Source of the DNA: VRUE01 sp963715625 | Lineage (GTDB): Bacteria; Actinomycetota; Thermoleophilia; Solirubrobacterales; 70-9 | Assembly: GCA_963715625.1 (NCBI GenBank) | Contig: OY970260.1 | Location: forward strand, 434,001 to 498,000 | DNA length: 64,000 nt | Reading direction: 5' to 3' | In this document: in pieces, positions 34,019 through 43,028 of the stretch | Numbering within the stretch: the first letter of the stretch is position 1 | Layout of the letters: the number at the start of each line of letters is the position of its first letter | Program-made: the position numbers and the translations under genes | The notes under the pieces: generated by a model | Databases searched by the model: none | What the model saw: the letters and a program-made list of their open reading frames with translations, nothing else | Told to the model about the DNA's origin: nothing

Positions 34019-34438
34019 GTGAACGACCCCAGCATCATCGAGCGCAGCGCCGAGAAGGCGCACGTTTGGCTGAACGAGATCGCCGCGGCGATGGACACCG
34101 AGGACCGCCAGCTCGCCTACAGGGTGATGCGGGCCTACCTGCACGCGCTGCGCGACCGCCTGCCGGTGGACGAGGCGGCCGATCTCGCCGCCCAGCTTCC
34201 CGACCTGATCCGCGGCATCTACTACGAGGGGTGGAACCCGAGCGCCACCCCGGTCAGGTACCGGGGCTTCTCCGACTTCCTCGACCGCGTCGCCGCCGAG
34301 GCCCTGGTCGGGGGCGAGACGGAGGCCTCCTTCGCCGTCGGCGCGGCGGCCGAAGTGCTGCGTCGCCACGTCTCCGCCGGTGAGATTGCCGACATCCGCG
34401 CCATCCTCCCCGAAGAGCTGCGGCCGATCCTCGCCTGA
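34019..34438 (+). CDS. DUF2267 domain-containing protein
   Basis: 139 aa from a GTG with an AGGAGAG ribosome site. It has the DUF2267 pattern: AEKAHVWLNEIAAAM at the start, RVMRAYLHALRDRLPVDEAADLAAQLPDLIRGIYYEGW (in parts), and a second helical half ending LPEELRPIL. Such proteins are often found with universal stress proteins, as here: the UspA gene starts 3 nt after its stop. Function is unknown. Confidence 0.85.
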   Translation: MNDPSIIERSAEKAHVWLNEIAAAMDTEDRQLAYRVMRAYLHALRDRLPVDEAADLAAQLPDLIRGIYYEGWNPSATPVRYRGFSDFLDRVAAEALVGGETEASFAVGAAAEVLRRHVSAGEIADIRAILPEELRPILA

Positions 34439-34441
34439 GCC

Positions 34442-35350
34442 ATGCTCATTCACACGCGAACGCAGGCACGCTCGACGCCTCCCACGCTGCCGGCGCGACC
34501 GGGCAGGAGGTCGAAGGGGGCCGGCGAGGCCCCGCCCCCTCCCCCCTTCTCCGACGTCCTCTGCGCCGTCAACGGCAGCCGCGGCAGCGCCGAGGCCGTC
34601 CGGCAGGCCGTCGCCCTCTGCGACCCCGCGGCGGAGCTCGGGTTCGTCGCGGTCAGCCACACGGTCGGCACCGGCCTCTCGGCCCAGGCCGACCTCGGCG
34701 AGGAACGCGCCCGCGAGGCGCTCGAGGAGGCGGCCTGGCGCGCCCGCAGTGCCGGGCTGGCCGCCTCGACGGAGCTGCGCCGCGGCGCCAAGGTGAGCGA
34801 CCGGCTGCTCACCGAGAGCGCCGGGCACGACCTGCTGGCGATCGGCTGCCACGGCGGCTCGCGCCTCGGCGGCCTGATGCTGGGCAGCACCGCGACCCAG
34901 CTCGCCCACCGGGCCGAGCTGCCGCTGCTGATCGCCCGGCGCAGCGCCGACGACAGCGACTCCTTCCCGCGGGACATCGTCCTCGCCAGCGACGGCTCGC
35001 CGGGCTCGTGGGCGGCGATGGAGACGGCGGCGCGCATCGCCCAGGCCCGGGGCTCGGCGCTGCGGGTCGTCTACGTGCCCGACGGCCATCCCGAGCGCTA
35101 CCGGCAGCTGTTCAAGCAGCTGACCGCGCTCGAGCGCGCGCTCGGCTCGACACCGGCCTTCCTCGACGCCCCCGGCGATCCGGCCAGGCAGATCGCAACC
35201 GCCGCGCGCGCCGCGCAGTCCTCGTTGATCGTGATCGGCAAGCGGGGGCTGCACAGCCTCAAGTCCCTGGGAAGCGTCAGCGAGCGAATCGTGCACCGCG
35301 CCCCCTGCTCGGTGCTGGTGGTCCCGCCTTCGGCCTCCACTCGCGGCTGA
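34442..35350 (+). CDS. Tandem universal stress protein
   Basis: 302 aa. A proline-rich N-terminal tail of about 35 residues precedes two Usp domains: the first ends LAIGCHGGSRLGGLMLGSTATQLAHRAELPLLI, the second runs from DIVLASDGSPGS to VIGKRGLHSLKSLGSVSERIVHRAPCSVLVV, both with the G-2x-G-9x-G-S/T nucleotide loop (shown here as landmarks only). It is probably co-transcribed with the DUF2267 gene in a stress-response unit. Confidence 0.88.
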   Translation: MLIHTRTQARSTPPTLPARPGRRSKGAGEAPPPPPFSDVLCAVNGSRGSAEAVRQAVALCDPAAELGFVAVSHTVGTGLSAQADLGEERAREALEEAAWRARSAGLAASTELRRGAKVSDRLLTESAGHDLLAIGCHGGSRLGGLMLGSTATQLAHRAELPLLIARRSADDSDSFPRDIVLASDGSPGSWAAMETAARIAQARGSALRVVYVPDGHPERYRQLFKQLTALERALGSTPAFLDAPGDPARQIATAARAAQSSLIVIGKRGLHSLKSLGSVSERIVHRAPCSVLVVPPSASTRG

Positions 35351-35382
35351 GCGGACGGCGCGCGCGGTTCGGCCAGCCAGGC

Positions 35383-36162
35383 CTACGAAGCGATGTCGCG
35401 GCGCTCGAACAGCCACGCCCCGAGCGCCGCCAGGGCCACGGCGACGGCGGTCACTCCTGCGAAGGCGAGCGGGTCGATCCCGTTTTCGATCGCCTTGCCG
35501 TAGTAGCGGAAGACCGAGCCGTAGCGGGCCCAGTCGAGGCCGGTGTCGAGCCGGCCGATCAGGTCGGCGACGTACATCGCCACCAGCACGCCCGCGACCG
35601 AGCCGGTGACCACGGGGGTGCGCAGGGACCAGCCGGTGACGACGATGCCGAGCCCGGCGAAGAGCAGCGCCAGCGGCCAGACGTTGGCGAAGCCGGCGAG
35701 CGCCGGGCCGAAGGAGAGCCCGGCGCCGGCCAGCAGGCTGCCGAGGACGGTGATCAGGAGCCCGGCGAGGAGCACCGCGGCGAGCTCGATCGCGGTGGCG
35801 GCGAAGCCGCAGGCGACGAGGCGGCGGCGCGAGACCGGGGCCGAGAGGAGCACGTCGAGGCGGCCGCTTTCCGCGGCGCCGGAGAGGCCGCTGGCGACGG
35901 AGCGCACCGCCAGGTAGCCGATCGCGAGCGGCACGATCAGGCTCAGCATCTCGGCGTCGAGGTACTGCTCCACGGTCGTCAGCTCGGCGATCCCGAAGGC
36001 CTCCTTCAGCGCCTCGGGGTAGGAGGCGATCGCCTTGCTGAGCGCGTCTTCGACCGAGGGGTAGATGGCGACGATGAAGGCGGACATGAGGCCGATCGGC
36101 AGGCCCCAGGAGAGCACCGAGCGGCGGCGTTCGTGCAGCTGGGAGAGAACCAGGGCGATCAT
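35383..36162 (-). CDS. ABC transporter permease, ABC-2 type exporter
   Basis: 259 aa with about six membrane helices. The start overlaps the stop of the ATPase gene (ATGA), so the two make one exporter. The layout (first helix, a long external loop with YPEALKEAFG, then four to five helices with SAPVSRRRLVACG in a cytosolic loop) is that of permeases paired with drug- or antibiotic-resistance type ATPases in actinobacteria. Substrate unknown. Confidence 0.8.
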   Translation of the reverse strand: MIALVLSQLHERRRSVLSWGLPIGLMSAFIVAIYPSVEDALSKAIASYPEALKEAFGIAELTTVEQYLDAEMLSLIVPLAIGYLAVRSVASGLSGAAESGRLDVLLSAPVSRRRLVACGFAATAIELAAVLLAGLLITVLGSLLAGAGLSFGPALAGFANVWPLALLFAGLGIVVTGWSLRTPVVTGSVAGVLVAMYVADLIGRLDTGLDWARYGSVFRYYGKAIENGIDPLAFAGVTAVAVALAALGAWLFERRDIAS

Positions 36163-37058
36163 CGCTCTTCCCCCTCCTCCCCTTGGTAGTAGGTGAGGAA
36201 GACCTCCTCCAGGGTGGGGTGGGCGAACTCGAGGTCGACCACGCTGTGGTGGGCGATCGCCTTCAGCACCGGGTCGATGTCGCCGGCGACCCTGAACGTG
36301 ACCCGGCCGTCCTCGGCGACGACGCCACTGACGCCGGGAACGCGCCCCAGCTCGCCCACCTCGACCGGCTCGGCGAACTCGACCGCGACGCGCCGCTGCG
36401 TCTTGCCGAGCAGCTCGTCGACCCGCTCGACCGCGATCAGCCTGCCGTCGCGGATGATCCCGACCCGGTCGCATACCCGCTCCACCTCGTCCAGCTCGTG
36501 CGAGGAGAGGAAGACCGCGCAGCCGCGCTCGCGCTCCTCCCGCACCAGCGCCAGGAACTCCTCCTGCATCAGCGGGTCGAGCCCGCTGGTCGGCTCGTCG
36601 AGGATCAGCAGCTCGGGACTGTGGAAGAGGGCGAGGATCAGGCCGACCTTCTGGCGGTTGCCGCGCGAGAGCTGTCCCAGCGGCCGGTCGAGGTCGGCGC
36701 GGAAGCGGCGCGCCAGCTGCTCGGCGCGGCCGAGGTCGCTGATGCCGCGCAGCCGCGCCAGCAGGCGGAGCGCTTCGCGGCCGCTGGCGCCCTTGCCGTA
36801 GCCGAAGTCGCCCGGCAGGTTGCCGAGCCGGGCGCGGATCGCGACGCTCTCGCGCCGGCTGTCGAGGCCGAAGATCCGGGCCCTGCCCCGGGTCGGGTGC
36901 AGGAGGTCGAGCAGGGTGCGGATCGTCGTCGTCTTGCCCGCCCCGTTTGGACCGAGGAAGCCGAAGACCTCGCCCCCCTCGACCGCGATCGTGACGTCCT
37001 CGATGCCGCGCTCGGGGCCGTAGAACTTGGTCAGCCCCTCGGTCTCGATCGCCGCCAC
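36159..37058 (-). CDS. ABC transporter ATP-binding protein
   Basis: 299 aa. Walker A GPNGAGKTT, signature LSRGNRQKVGL (a variant common in this group), Walker B LLILDEPTSGLDPL and the switch His in SSHELDEVERV are clear. It is a DrrA/CcmA-like exporter ATPase with the usual C-terminal regulatory part. Partner permease is the overlapping downstream gene. It is divergent from the P-type ATPase gene. Confidence 0.9.
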   Translation of the reverse strand: MAAIETEGLTKFYGPERGIEDVTIAVEGGEVFGFLGPNGAGKTTTIRTLLDLLHPTRGRARIFGLDSRRESVAIRARLGNLPGDFGYGKGASGREALRLLARLRGISDLGRAEQLARRFRADLDRPLGQLSRGNRQKVGLILALFHSPELLILDEPTSGLDPLMQEEFLALVREERERGCAVFLSSHELDEVERVCDRVGIIRDGRLIAVERVDELLGKTQRRVAVEFAEPVEVGELGRVPGVSGVVAEDGRVTFRVAGDIDPVLKAIAHHSVVDLEFAHPTLEEVFLTYYQGEEGEER

Positions 37059-37183
37059 GGCATCATCCTCTCAGGATCGCCGAACCTGCCTTCACACCCG
37101 ACCCGAACGAGCGAGTCGAGCTGCTGCTGCGCGACCTGCGGGCATCGCGCGGCGGGCTCTCGGCGCGCGAGGCCGAGCGGCGC

Positions 37184-39832
37184 TTGCTCGCCCATGGGCC
37201 CAACGAGCTGCGGCGTCGCGTCCGCCGCCGCTGGCCGCGCGAGCTCGCGCGCCAGTTCACCCACCCCCTGGCGCTGCTGCTCTGGGGCGCCGCGGGGCTG
37301 GCCGCGATCGCCGGCATCGCGGCGGTGGCGATCGCCGTCGTCGTCGTGATCTTCGTCAACGCCGGCTTCGCCTTCGCCCAGGAGCAGCAGGCCGAGCGCG
37401 CGGTCGAGGCGCTGCGCGAGTACCTGCCGGCACGAGCCAGGGCGCTGCGCGACGGGGCCGTGCGGGACGTCGAGGCAACGAAGCTGGTTCCCGGCGACGT
37501 CCTCCTGATCGAAGAGGGCGACCGCGTCTCGGCCGACGCGCGCCTGATCGAGGGTGCGGTCGAGGTCGACATGTCGACGCTGACCGGCGAGTCGGCGACG
37601 GCGACCCGCTCGGCGGATGTGGTCGAGACGGGCGGCCCGCTGATCGGCTCGCGCGACCTGGTCTTCAGCGGGACGACCTGCACCGGCGGCGAGGCGCGGG
37701 CACTCGTCTTCGCCACCGGGATGAGGACCGAGCTGGGCCGGATCGCCGCGCTCTCGGAGCGGGCCGAGCCGGAGGAGAGCCCGCTCGAACGCCAGGTCCG
37801 CCGCATCGCCTGGCTGATCGCCGGCATCGCCCTCGCCAGCGGCATCGCCTTCGTGCCGCTGGCGACGCTCGTCACCGGGCTGCCGCTGGCGGATGCGGTG
37901 GTCTTCGCGATCGGGCTGATCGTCGGCAACGTCCCCGAGGGGCTGCTGCCGGTGATCACCCTGGCGCTGGCCGTCGGGGTGCGCGGGCTGGTCAGGCAGG
38001 GCGCGGTGGTGAAGCGGCTGAGCGCGGTCGAGACGCTCGGCTCGACCGACGTCATCTGCACCGACAAGACCGGAACGCTGACCGAGAACCGGATGCGGGT
38101 GACGAGGATCTGGAGCGGCGGCGGCGAGCTCGACCTGGAGGCTCAACCCCTGGCCAAATCCGCTTCCGGTGCGCCTTATGTGGCCATAGCTGACATAAAG
38201 CGCACCGGAAGGGGCCTCCGGGCGCTGGCGGTGGCGATGGCCGCCTGCAACAACGCCAGGCTCGAGGACGGGGAGCCGAGCGGGGACCCGACCGAGGCGG
38301 CGATGCTGCTCGCGGCGCATCGGCTTGGGGTCGACGAAGAGGCCACGCCGGGGGGACGGCGCAAGGAGTTCCACTTCGACCCGGTGCTGAAGCTGATGTC
38401 GACGGCCGACGGCCGCGACGGCTCGCTCGTCCTCCACACCAAGGGAGCGCCCGAGGCGGTGCTGCCGCTCTGTTCGCGAATCGCCGGCGAGGAAGGCATT
38501 GCCGACCTCGACGACGCCGCCCGTGAGGAGATCGCCGCCCGAGTCGACGCCTACGCCGCCCAGGGGCTGCGGGTGCTCGCCGTCGCCGAGCGGGCGGTCG
38601 ACGGCGAGGCGCCGGAGCGTCGCGAGGAGGCTGAGCGCGACCTCGTGCTGCTCGGCCTGGTGGCGATGATCGACCCGCCGCGGGACGAGGTCCCGGAGGC
38701 GGTCGCCCGCTGCCACCGGGCCGGAATCAGGATCGTCGTCGTCACCGGCGACCACGGCCTCACCGCGGCGGCGATCGCGCGGCGGATCGGGATCGCGCGC
38801 GGCGAGCCGACCGTGGTGACCGAGGTCGAGCTGGACAGGATGAGTGAGCCGGAACTGGACCGGCTGCTGCGCGGGGAAGAGGAGCTGATCTTCGCCCGGG
38901 CGACGCCCGAGGCGAAGCTGCGGATCACCGACGCGCTGCGGGCGGAGGGCCACGTGGTGGCGATGACCGGCGATGGCGTCAACGATGCGCCCGCCCTTCG
39001 CCGCGCCGACATCGGCGTAGCGATGGGACGCTCCGGCACCGACGTCGCCCGCGAGGCGGCGACGATGGTCCTGACCGACGACAACTTCGCGACGATCGTC
39101 GGCGCTGTCGCGGCCGGCCGCCGGATCTACGACAACATCCGCAAGTTCATCGTCTACATCTTCGCCCACACGACGCCGGAGGTGACCCCGTTCATCGTCT
39201 TCGCCCTGGGAGGCGGCGCGATCCCGCTCCCGCTGACGATCATGCAACTGCTCGCGTTCGACGTCGGGACCGAGACGCTGCCGGCCCTGGCCCTCGGCCA
39301 GGAGCGAGCCGAGCCGGGGATCATGCGCCGCCCGCCGCGGCCCCGCTCACAGGGCATCGTCACGGGCGCGATGCTGGCCCGCGCCTGGCTCTTCCTCGGC
39401 CTGATCGCGGCGGCGCTGCAGATGGGCGCCTACTTCTACGTCCTGCTCCAGGCCGGCTGGAGTCCCAACGACCCGGTCGAGGCAGGGGACCCGCTCCACC
39501 ACGCCTACCAGCAGGCGACGACGATGACCTTCCTGGCGATGGTCGTAGCTCAGATCGGCACCGCCTTCGCCTCGCGAACCGAGCGCGCCTCGCTGCGCTC
39601 GGTCGGCGTCTTCAGCAACCGCCTGCTGCTCGTCGGCATCGCCTTCGAGCTGGCGCTGGCCGCGATCTTCGTCTACGTGCCGGTATTCCAGAACCTGCTC
39701 GGGACGGCTCCGCCGGCGCCGCAGGACCTGCTCATCCTCCTGCCCTTCCCGTTCGTCGTCTGGGGCGCCGACGAGCTGCGCCGCTTCCTGCTCCGACGCC
39801 GGGAGCCCGTCCCTCAGGACCTATCCCGTTAG
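37184..39832 (+). CDS. P-type cation-transporting ATPase with in-frame palindrome
   Basis: 882 aa from the first usable start (TTG 37184). Motifs are STLTGES, NVPEGLLPV, the phosphorylation site DKTGT (Asp294), GDPTEAA, TGDGVNDAPALRRADIGVAMG. The NVPEGL and N-domain patterns fit P2-type (Ca2+ or Na+/K+-like) pumps. Coding character continues upstream in frame to about 37076 (ERVELLLRDLRASRGG, a typical cation-ATPase N-domain) without an ATG, GTG or TTG. Residues encoded at 38158-38215 (SASGAPYVAIADIKRTGR) come from a 47-bp palindromic element. The stop codon lies in another palindromic element. Confidence 0.88.
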   Translation: MLAHGPNELRRRVRRRWPRELARQFTHPLALLLWGAAGLAAIAGIAAVAIAVVVVIFVNAGFAFAQEQQAERAVEALREYLPARARALRDGAVRDVEATKLVPGDVLLIEEGDRVSADARLIEGAVEVDMSTLTGESATATRSADVVETGGPLIGSRDLVFSGTTCTGGEARALVFATGMRTELGRIAALSERAEPEESPLERQVRRIAWLIAGIALASGIAFVPLATLVTGLPLADAVVFAIGLIVGNVPEGLLPVITLALAVGVRGLVRQGAVVKRLSAVETLGSTDVICTDKTGTLTENRMRVTRIWSGGGELDLEAQPLAKSASGAPYVAIADIKRTGRGLRALAVAMAACNNARLEDGEPSGDPTEAAMLLAAHRLGVDEEATPGGRRKEFHFDPVLKLMSTADGRDGSLVLHTKGAPEAVLPLCSRIAGEEGIADLDDAAREEIAARVDAYAAQGLRVLAVAERAVDGEAPERREEAERDLVLLGLVAMIDPPRDEVPEAVARCHRAGIRIVVVTGDHGLTAAAIARRIGIARGEPTVVTEVELDRMSEPELDRLLRGEEELIFARATPEAKLRITDALRAEGHVVAMTGDGVNDAPALRRADIGVAMGRSGTDVAREAATMVLTDDNFATIVGAVAAGRRIYDNIRKFIVYIFAHTTPEVTPFIVFALGGGAIPLPLTIMQLLAFDVGTETLPALALGQERAEPGIMRRPPRPRSQGIVTGAMLARAWLFLGLIAAALQMGAYFYVLLQAGWSPNDPVEAGDPLHHAYQQATTMTFLAMVVAQIGTAFASRTERASLRSVGVFSNRLLLVGIAFELALAAIFVYVPVFQNLLGTAPPAPQDLLILLPFPFVVWGADELRRFLLRRREPVPQDLSR
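38164..38210. repeat. 47-bp palindromic element, A type, copy 2, inside a gene
   Basis: Arms of 18 nt (from 38164 and to 38210) with one mismatch; loop GGCCATAGCTG. The element is entirely within the P-type ATPase reading frame, which it does not disrupt, and encodes SGAPYVAIADIKRTG near the start of the nucleotide-binding domain, in a stretch where related pumps vary in length. Confidence 0.9.
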
Positions 39833-39982
39833 GGGGCGTGCCCCTGGGACGATTCAGGACCAAGCGGGGCGGTCACGGCGCGGATTCCGCATGGCAGCGC
39901 CATGTGGGATTCGCGACGGGGCCGAATCCGCGCCGTGTCCTGGGCCGATCCAGGGGCGCGATCGCCTAGCGGGATAGGTCCT
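39816..39982. repeat. 167-bp cruciform-like element between convergent genes
   Basis: Outer arms of 18 nt (39816-39833 and 39965-39982, 17 pairs) include the stop of the P-type ATPase gene at one end and reach the PBP stop at the other. Inside are a second pairing of GCCCCTGG-type segments and a perfect 14-nt pair CACGGCGCGGATTC/GAATCCGCGCCGTG. It may serve as a two-way terminator. No second copy is in the window. Confidence 0.75.
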
Positions 39983-42129
39983 CAGTGAGGGCTGGCGACG
40001 CCGCCGCCGACGCCGACCGAAGGCGGTGGCACGGGGGCCGGTTCGGGCGCCGGTTCCGGAGCGGGTTCTTCGGGGTCCGGCTCGGGGGCGGCTTCCGGCT
40101 CGGGGTCCGGCCCCTGACCGCCGCTCTCGTCTTTCTTCGACGGCTTCTTGCCGGTCGATTCTTCTTCGTCGTATTCGTATTCGTCGGAGTAGCCTGCGGA
40201 CGAGGTGTGTTCGCTGTCCAGGCCGGAGAGCTCGGGGAGGCTGGAGGGCAGGGGGAATTCGGGGCAGTCGCCGGCCACCGCCGATTCCATGTAGTAGCGC
40301 CAGATCGGGCCCGCGGTCGGGCCGCCATAGCCGGTTGCTTCACGCGACTGGGGGTGCCCGACCCAGACCGCGGTCGAGTAGAGCGGCGTGTAGCCGACGA
40401 ACCAGGCGTCTGAGAGATCCTCCGAGGTACCGGTCTTGCCCGCCGCGGCGGAGCACCCCATGTAGGTGTAGCCGGCGCCGGTGCCCTGGGTGATCACACC
40501 CTCCAGGATGCGGGTCACTTCATAGGCCTCGCCTTCGGTCATCACCCGCTCGCCGGAGTCGGGGTCGGTTTCGTCGACCTTGCCGTCGGGGAACTCGACC
40601 CGGTCGATCGCCGTCGCGTCGTGGTGGACGCCGCCGTTGGCGAGGGTCGCGTAGGCGTCGGCCATCTCCAGCGGGGTGACGCCGATGGCGAGACCGCCGA
40701 TCCCCTCTGCCGGGACCGATTCCAGCGGCGAGGTGATCCCCATCTCCTCCGCCGTCCTGGTCACTTCCTCGGGCCCGACGTCGAGGTCGAGCTGGGCGAA
40801 GATCACGTTGACCGAGTGCCAGGTGGCGGAGTCGAGCGACATCGTCCCCCCGCCCGGCTCGGCGTTGTTGACGGTCCAGGTGCCGCCGCCGGGGATCTCC
40901 AGCGTCTTGGGCGAGCTGCCGTCGTAGTAGGTGCTGCCGGGGTCGACGCCCTGCCTGATCGCGGTGGCGAGGACGAAGGTCTTGAACGAGGAGCCCGGCT
41001 GCCGCTGCGCCTGCCATGCGTAGTTGAACTGGCTTTCGCTCGCGTAGCCTTCGGTCGAGGCGAGGGCGACTATCTCGCCCGTCTCCGGGTCGACCGAGGC
41101 CAGCCCGGCCGCCGGCCCGCCTTCGGGGTAACAGACGCCGCAGGATTCGACCGCTTCCTGCGCGCGTTCCTGCAGCTCGGGATCGATCGTCGTGTAGGCC
41201 TTGAGGCCGCCGTTTCGGACCGTGTTTATCCCGTATTTGTCGATCAGCTCCTGCTGGACGAGGTCGAAGAGGAACTGGTCGCGGATCACCCGGTACTTGT
41301 GGCCGGGGTTGAGCCCGAGGCCGCTGGCGATCGCCCTGCGGGCCTGCGAGGACGTGATGTAGCTCTCGTCTTCCATCGCTTCCAGCACCTCGTTGCGGCG
41401 CTCGATCGCGGCCTGGGGGTTGAGGAACGGGTTGTATTCGGAGGGCGCCTGGGGCAGGCCGGCGACCAGCGCCAACTCGGTCAGGTTCAGCTCCTTCGCC
41501 GGCTTGCCGAAGTAGGTCTGCGCCGCCGCCTCGGCCCCGACCGCGGTCTCGCCTTCGACCGTCCCGTAGGGGGCGGTGTTGAGATAGGCGGTGAGGATCC
41601 ACTCCTTCGAGTGCTCCTGCTCCTCTTCGTAGGCGAGGTGCGCTTCGACCAGCTTTCGTTCGATCGTCTCTTCGGGGTTCTGGATGTAGAGGTTGCGGAC
41701 CAGCTGCTGGGTGATCGTCGAGGCCCCCTGCACCGCCTTGCCCCCGGCCATCAGGTTCTTCCAGGCGGCGCGCACGATCGCCGGCGGGTCGATCGCGCCG
41801 TGCTCGAAGAAGTTCTTGTCCTCGATCGCCACCGTCGCGTCCTTGAGCGTCTGCGGCAGCGCCCGCGAGGGGACGGGCTGGCGGATGTTTTCGGACTGGA
41901 TGAACCCGATCAGGCTGCCGTCGGCGGCGTAGATCGCCGAGGAGCGCCCCTTCTGCACCGGCTTCAGGCTGGAGAGCGGCGGCGCCGACTCGTAGACGTC
42001 GATCGCCCAGCTCGCGGCGACTCCGCCCGCGATCGCGCCTGCGGCGGCGAGGATCCCCACGAGGACCAGCAGCTTCTTCTTCCAGCTAGAGGTGTGCGAC
42101 CGTCGTTGCCGTCGCGTCCGGCGGGCCAT
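39982..42129 (-). CDS. Penicillin-binding protein 1A, bifunctional
   Basis: 715 aa. A basic cytosolic start and one membrane helix (about 19-42) precede the GT51 transglycosylase domain (EDKNFFEHGA, 103-112; GASTITQQLVRNLY) and the transpeptidase domain with SSFK (Ser380, Lys383), SVN and KTG (565-567). It polymerises and cross-links peptidoglycan outside the membrane. The C-terminus is a long acidic and Pro/Glu-rich tail (from about 625) that may span or bind the wall. Confidence 0.93.
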   Translation of the reverse strand: MARRTRRQRRSHTSSWKKKLLVLVGILAAAGAIAGGVAASWAIDVYESAPPLSSLKPVQKGRSSAIYAADGSLIGFIQSENIRQPVPSRALPQTLKDATVAIEDKNFFEHGAIDPPAIVRAAWKNLMAGGKAVQGASTITQQLVRNLYIQNPEETIERKLVEAHLAYEEEQEHSKEWILTAYLNTAPYGTVEGETAVGAEAAAQTYFGKPAKELNLTELALVAGLPQAPSEYNPFLNPQAAIERRNEVLEAMEDESYITSSQARRAIASGLGLNPGHKYRVIRDQFLFDLVQQELIDKYGINTVRNGGLKAYTTIDPELQERAQEAVESCGVCYPEGGPAAGLASVDPETGEIVALASTEGYASESQFNYAWQAQRQPGSSFKTFVLATAIRQGVDPGSTYYDGSSPKTLEIPGGGTWTVNNAEPGGGTMSLDSATWHSVNVIFAQLDLDVGPEEVTRTAEEMGITSPLESVPAEGIGGLAIGVTPLEMADAYATLANGGVHHDATAIDRVEFPDGKVDETDPDSGERVMTEGEAYEVTRILEGVITQGTGAGYTYMGCSAAAGKTGTSEDLSDAWFVGYTPLYSTAVWVGHPQSREATGYGGPTAGPIWRYYMESAVAGDCPEFPLPSSLPELSGLDSEHTSSAGYSDEYEYDEEESTGKKPSKKDESGGQGPDPEPEAAPEPDPEEPAPEPAPEPAPVPPPSVGVGGGVASPH

Positions 42130-42170
42130 TCGGCTGCAAATTGTAGGGAGGCCGGTAGCCTTGCCAGGCG

Positions 42171-42554
42171 ATGACGGCCTTCCTGCACACGTGCTACCGG
42201 ATCGGCGACATCGACCGCTCGGTCGCCTTCTACGAGAAGCTCGGCTTCCAGGAGGTCGCCAGGATGCCGATCGGCGAGGAGGCGATCAACGTCTTCATGG
42301 CCCTGCCGGGCGAAGAGAGCCCGCGCCTGGAGCTGACCTACAACCACGGCGTCGACTCCTACGACCTTGGCACCGGCTACAACCACATCGCCATCACCGC
42401 CGACGACCTCGACCGAACGCTTGAGCGTCTGACGGCCGATGGGATCGAGCCGGAAAAGCCTCCCTACCGGCCCGGCGGCCGAACAGAGGGACCGCGCATC
42501 ACGTTTCTCAGAGACCCTGACGGCTATCGGGTCGAGCTGATCGAGACTAGCTAA
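42171..42554 (+). CDS. gloA: Glyoxalase I / VOC-family protein with island-replaced 3' end
   Basis: 127 aa, the usual length for bacterial GloA. The metal ligands can be placed as His in LHTCYRIGD, Glu in PRLELTYNHG, His in YNHIAITADD and Glu in GYRVELIE. It isomerises the methylglyoxal-glutathione (or other thiol) adduct. The last ten codons, from GAC at 42519, recur in altered form at 47328-47360, which marks this gene as the integration site of the island that follows: its present 3' end is probably island DNA. Confidence 0.87.
   Translation: MTAFLHTCYRIGDIDRSVAFYEKLGFQEVARMPIGEEAINVFMALPGEESPRLELTYNHGVDSYDLGTGYNHIAITADDLDRTLERLTADGIEPEKPPYRPGGRTEGPRITFLRDPDGYRVELIETS
42519..42545 (+). 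repeat. Left attachment-like repeat of the island
   Basis: 27 bp beginning GACGGCTA within the last codons of gloA. Compared with the right copy there are four differences, all but one silent or conservative at the protein level (DGYRVELIE against DGYRIELIG). Confidence 0.65.
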
Positions 42555-42672
42555 GGCGCCGCCACGCGAAGTAGGCAAGGCCCGCGACAACCGCCGTCAG
42601 GTACCAGGGATCGGTCCTGACGACGGCCACCACGAACGCGACGAGGATGAACGTCGCGATGATGCGGATCAC
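42547..42672 (-). CDS. Small membrane protein, 41 aa
   Basis: A GTG start overlaps the stop of the upstream gene (GTGA). The peptide has one hydrophobic helix (IIATFILVAFVVAVV), a short loop RTDPWYLT, a second one (AVVAGLAYFAW) and a basic end RRL. It is the last gene of a tightly coupled four-gene island operon and ends at the island edge, just after the gloA stop. Function unknown. Confidence 0.5.
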   Translation of the reverse strand: MIRIIATFILVAFVVAVVRTDPWYLTAVVAGLAYFAWRRLS

Positions 42673-43028
42673 GACCACGGCGGGCCTTCTTCGTAGGCGG
42701 CGACTCCACGCCGGAAGGCGCGCGCCGTGTCGTACACGCGAACGCCAATGTCGCCTTCGCAGTAGAGGATCATCGCCTGCTCGGCGTCCGAGGCAAGGGC
42801 GAACACGTACGGCCAGTCCCCGCCTTGGGGCAGAAGCCGAATCGGGTTCCCCGGCGCGAAGCCACCAACGGCCGCAACGAATTCAGGGCCATCAATCGAC
42901 GGCACGATTCCGGCGTGAAACATGTGATCGTCCTTGCGCTCGGATTTCCACGCGCCCGCCTTCTCGCCCTCGGGGACGCACAGCACGTCGATGATTCGCT
43001 TCGCTGTGACGGGCCGTTGCAGGTTCAT
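42669..43028 (-). CDS. Hypothetical island protein
   Basis: 119 aa starting MNLQRPVTAKRIID; its ATG overlaps the stop of a 12-codon ORF. It has no signal peptide or membrane segment. The middle (VPSIDGPEFVAAVGGFAPGNP) and end (YCEGDIGVRVYDTARAFRRG) suggest a compact alpha/beta protein. No family recognised. Codon use is that of the island. Confidence 0.55.
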   Translation of the reverse strand: MNLQRPVTAKRIIDVLCVPEGEKAGAWKSERKDDHMFHAGIVPSIDGPEFVAAVGGFAPGNPIRLLPQGGDWPYVFALASDAEQAMILYCEGDIGVRVYDTARAFRRGVAAYEEGPPWS

